From the NCBI GenBank assembly GCA_007844125.1, contig CM017555.1:25117166-25181165 (forward strand): 64,000 nucleotides of DNA, written 5' to 3'. The notes beneath the pieces were generated by a model. It was not told the origin of the DNA. It worked only from the letters and a program-made list of their open reading frames with translations, and did not search any database. Of this stretch, positions 61,249 through 64,000 are shown piece by piece. The stretch comes from Sinonovacula constricta (Eukaryota > Mollusca > Bivalvia > Cardiida > Solecurtidae). Within the stretch, counting starts at the first letter, position 1; each line of letters opens with the position of its first letter. A program made the translations under genes and the position numbers.

Positions 61249-63085
61249 AGGTGAAGACCACCACCAAGTATGTGGGAAGAATGACAACCCAAACACTACA
61301 TATAAGCTGGTAGACCACCACCAAGTATGTAGGAAGAATGACAACCCAAACACTACATATAATCTGGTAGACCATCACCAAGTATGTGGGAAGAATGACA
61401 ACCCAAACACTACATATAAGCTGGTAGACCACCACCAAGTATGTGGGAAGAATGACAACCCAAACACTACATATAAGCTGGTAGACCACCACCAAGTATG
61501 TGGGAAGAATGACAACCCAAACACTACATATAAGCTGGTAGACCACCACCAAGTATGTAGAAAGAATGACAACCCAAACACTACAGATAAGCTGGTAGAC
61601 CACCACCAAGTATGTGGGAAGAATGACAACCCAAACACTTCATATAAGCTGGTAGACCACCACCAAGTATGCAGGAAGAATGACAACCCAAACACTACAT
61701 ATAAGCTGGTAGACCACCACCAAGTATGCAGGAAGAATGACAACCCAAACACTACATATAAGCTGGTAAACCACCACCAAGTATGTGGGGAGAATGACAA
61801 CCCAAACACTACATATAAGCTGGTAGACCACCACCAAGTATGCAGGAAGAATGACAACCCACACACTACATATAAGCTGGTAGACCACTACCAAGTATGT
61901 GGGAAGAATGACAACCCAAACACTACATATAAGCTGGTAGACCACCACCAAGTATGTGGGAAGAATGACAACCCAAACACTTCATATAAGCTGGTAGACC
62001 ACCACCAAGTATGCAGGAAGAATGACAACCAAAACACTACATATAAGCTGGTAGACCACCACCAAGTATGCAGGAAGAATGACAACCCAAACACTACATA
62101 TAAGCTGGTAGACCACCACCAAGTATGCAGGAAGAATGACAACCCAAACACTACATATAAGCTGGTAGACCACCACCAAGTATGCAGGAAGAATGACAAC
62201 CCAAACACTACATATAAGCTGGTAGACCACCACCAAGTATGTGGGAAGAATGACAACCCAAACACTACACATAAGCTGGTAGACCACCACCAAGTATGCA
62301 GGAAGAATGACAACCCAAACACTACATATAAGCTGGTAGACCACCACCTAGTATGTGGGAAGAATGACAACCCAAACACTTCATATAAGCTGGTAGACCA
62401 CCACCAAGTATGCAGGAAGAATGACAACCCAAACACTACATATAAGCTGGTAGACCACCACCAAGTATGTGGGAAGAATGACAACCCAAACACTACATAT
62501 AAGCTGGTAGACCACCACCAAGTATGCAGGAAGAATGACAAACCAAACACTACATATAAGCTGGTAGACCACCACCAAGTATGCAGGAAGAATGACAACC
62601 CAAACACTACATATAAGCTGGTAGACCACCACCAAGTATGTGGGAAGAATGTCAACCCAAACACTACATATAAGCTGGTAGACCACCACCAAGTATGCAG
62701 GAAGAATGACAACCCAAACACTACATATAAGCTGGTAGACCACCACCAAGTATGTGGGAAGAATGACAACCCAAACACTACATATAAGCTGGTAGACCAC
62801 CACCAAGTATGTGGGAAGAATGACAACCCAAACACTACATATAAGCTGGTAGACCACCACCAAGTATGTGGGAAGAATGACAACCCAAACACTACATATA
62901 AGCTGGTAGACCACCACCAAGTATGTGGGAAGAATGACAACCCAAACACTACATATAAGCTGGTAGACCACCACCAAGTATGTGGGAAGAATGACAACCC
63001 AAACACTACATATAAGCTGGTAGACCACCACCAAGTATGCAGGAAGAATGACAACCCAAACACTACATATAAGCTGGTAGACCAC
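61249..63085. repeat. 57-bp minisatellite, about 32 copies
   Basis: The unit is GTAGACCACCACCAAGTATG, then TGGGAAGAATGACAACCC, then AAACACTACATATAAGCTG. Two main variants, TATGTGGGAAG and TATGCAGGAAG, are interspersed. Because 57 bp is exactly 19 codons, all minus-strand frames stay open and give long repetitive ORFs (up to 433 codons). The predicted peptides have no start context or splice evidence. Units are very similar, so the array is young. Confidence 0.96.
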
Positions 63086-63300
63086 AGGGCTTTTTCAGCC
63101 TGTCTCACAGGGCCGATATTCGGCCCCGTTCCCAATGCCAAATAGCGACCATTTTTCCCAATTTCAAGAAAAGAAATTCCCAATCTCATAAATTAATTCC
63201 CATTTGAAACGAAATGCCTTTTACCTTTAAAAAATAAATAACCAAGAAACCATAAAATCAAGAGACTTTTCCAATTAAGCGAATTGTTTGTTTACTTTTG
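63086..63300. mobile_element. DNA-transposon end-like fragment abutting the minisatellite
   Basis: The last 57-bp unit breaks at GTAGACCACAGGGCTTTTTCAGCC. GGGCCGATATTCGGCCCC (a palindrome) and coding-like FLEIGKNGRYLALGTG on the minus strand follow. It is similar to 53885-53975. It is probably a fragment of a DNA transposon, family uncertain. Confidence 0.4.
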
Positions 63301-63439
63301 ATCGGTGATCTGTAAAAACTACTTTCCGTGAATTTATGTATGAATGCGACCGAGGAAAACATAGACTCTTACCCAGCCGTATACCGTAACGCAAGTTGAA
63401 GATGCGTCACGGAGCCATTCCAGATAACATACAGTACTG

Positions 63440-63665
63440 AAAATCATGAAATTGACAAACGGAACGGAGTGGAAATGGAAATGAAACGTTTTTCGTTTCC
63501 TGTTGAAACGGAAATGGAACGGAGTGGAAATGGAAATGCAACGGAGCGCTACAAACGCTTGAAACGGTGTAAACGGTATAAACGCTATAACCGGAGCGCT
63601 TGGAACGCTAGAAACGGTAGAAACGGAAAAATCGGAATGCTCGTAACGGTAGAGTTATTTTCACT
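63440..63665. repeat. Cryptically simple GGAACGGA/GAAACGG-rich tract
   Basis: Variants of GAAACGG, GGAACG, GGAGCGCT and GGAAATGGAA are scrambled over about 225 bp with two exact copies of GGAACGGAGTGGAAATGGAA (about 63461 and 63518). It has unusual base composition for the window and keeps a 114-codon ORF open by chance. Confidence 0.7.
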
Positions 63666-64000
63666 ACCGCTTCAAACGTTTCTAGGTCACCCGATTATTT
63701 ATAGTAACATTTCAACCGTTTCTTGGTACGAAATAAATTTAAACGAACACAATAACTGGCTTCAATTTATCAACACAAACGCGCTTTTATATGTACTCTG
63801 CAGAAAGAAATAACATAAATTATTATCAAAAAATCGTATTTATCAAACTTGTACATTACAGTTCCGAAACCGCACGAGTTGTCCAAGTCATCGTGTACCG
63901 TTAAAACAGAAACTGCACTAAAAATCACTCCGCACGATTAAACACGCAATTTAACTATAATATTGCGTTTCTGTCGAAACTGATGATTTAATTAATTCCA
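63666..64000. other. Window edge, nothing recognised
   Basis: AT-rich sequence continuing beyond the window. No exon was seen. Confidence 0.5.

Noticed and set aside
61888..63189. 433-codon minus-strand ORF and neighbouring long ORFs
   Set aside because: Translation of a 57-bp tandem repeat. The period is a multiple of three, so frames stay open regardless of coding. No start or splice context.
56309..64000. IRS PH-domain and N-terminal PTB exons
   Set aside because: Looked for on the minus strand and not found. They presumably lie beyond the window, since 143 bp of the PTB domain begins at 56308 with a clear acceptor.

Overview
The window is AT-rich eukaryotic DNA with spliced genes, long introns, a very high load of interspersed and tandem repeats, and tRNA-derived SINEs. 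The insulin-receptor-substrate gene and the repeat landscape (dispersed elements built from ~145-bp tandem monomers, short foldback elements, YADD-type LINE debris) point to a bivalve mollusc, probably a heterodont clam. That assignment is inference from sequence style, not a database match.

Right half (about 38.2-56.3 kb and on to the window end): the 3' part of an insulin receptor substrate gene on the minus strand. I could place eight exons with matching splice phases. They encode 1550 residues in one uninterrupted frame: the C-terminal half of the PTB domain, then a long disordered docking tail with eleven YXXM (PI3K p85) motifs and two C-terminal tyrosine sites. The first exons (PH domain and N-terminal PTB) are not in the window, and 56.3-64.0 kb appears to be intron. 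The introns hold a 31-bp minisatellite, a 57-bp minisatellite, two SINEs, a reverse-transcriptase fragment, several ~145-bp-monomer elements, and decayed extra copies of two IRS exons.

Left half (1-38 kb): mostly intergenic. A five-exon minus-strand gene (10.5-13.2 kb, 208 residues, not recognised) is assembled here from short ORFs with consistent splice phases. A single first exon of a claudin/PMP22-like membrane protein lies at 25.5-25.7 kb. The rest is mobile-element material: a TTAA-flanked element carrying four 198-bp repeats (2.8-4.7 kb), a degenerate LINE (5.2-6.4 kb), two related 450-bp foldback elements (6.5 and 30.6 kb), a full-length SINE with target duplication (8.0 kb), a pogo-like element with PHD-finger transposase debris (9.2-10.4 kb), a long inverted repeat (20.6-21.5 kb), RecQ-like helicase debris (34.4 kb) and large microsatellites. 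A ~500-bp block at 17.7-18.2 kb is a diverged copy of the region just downstream of the IRS stop codon.

The only pathway that can be read from the window is insulin/IGF signalling through IRS to PI3K. I see no operon, phage, CRISPR or defence system.
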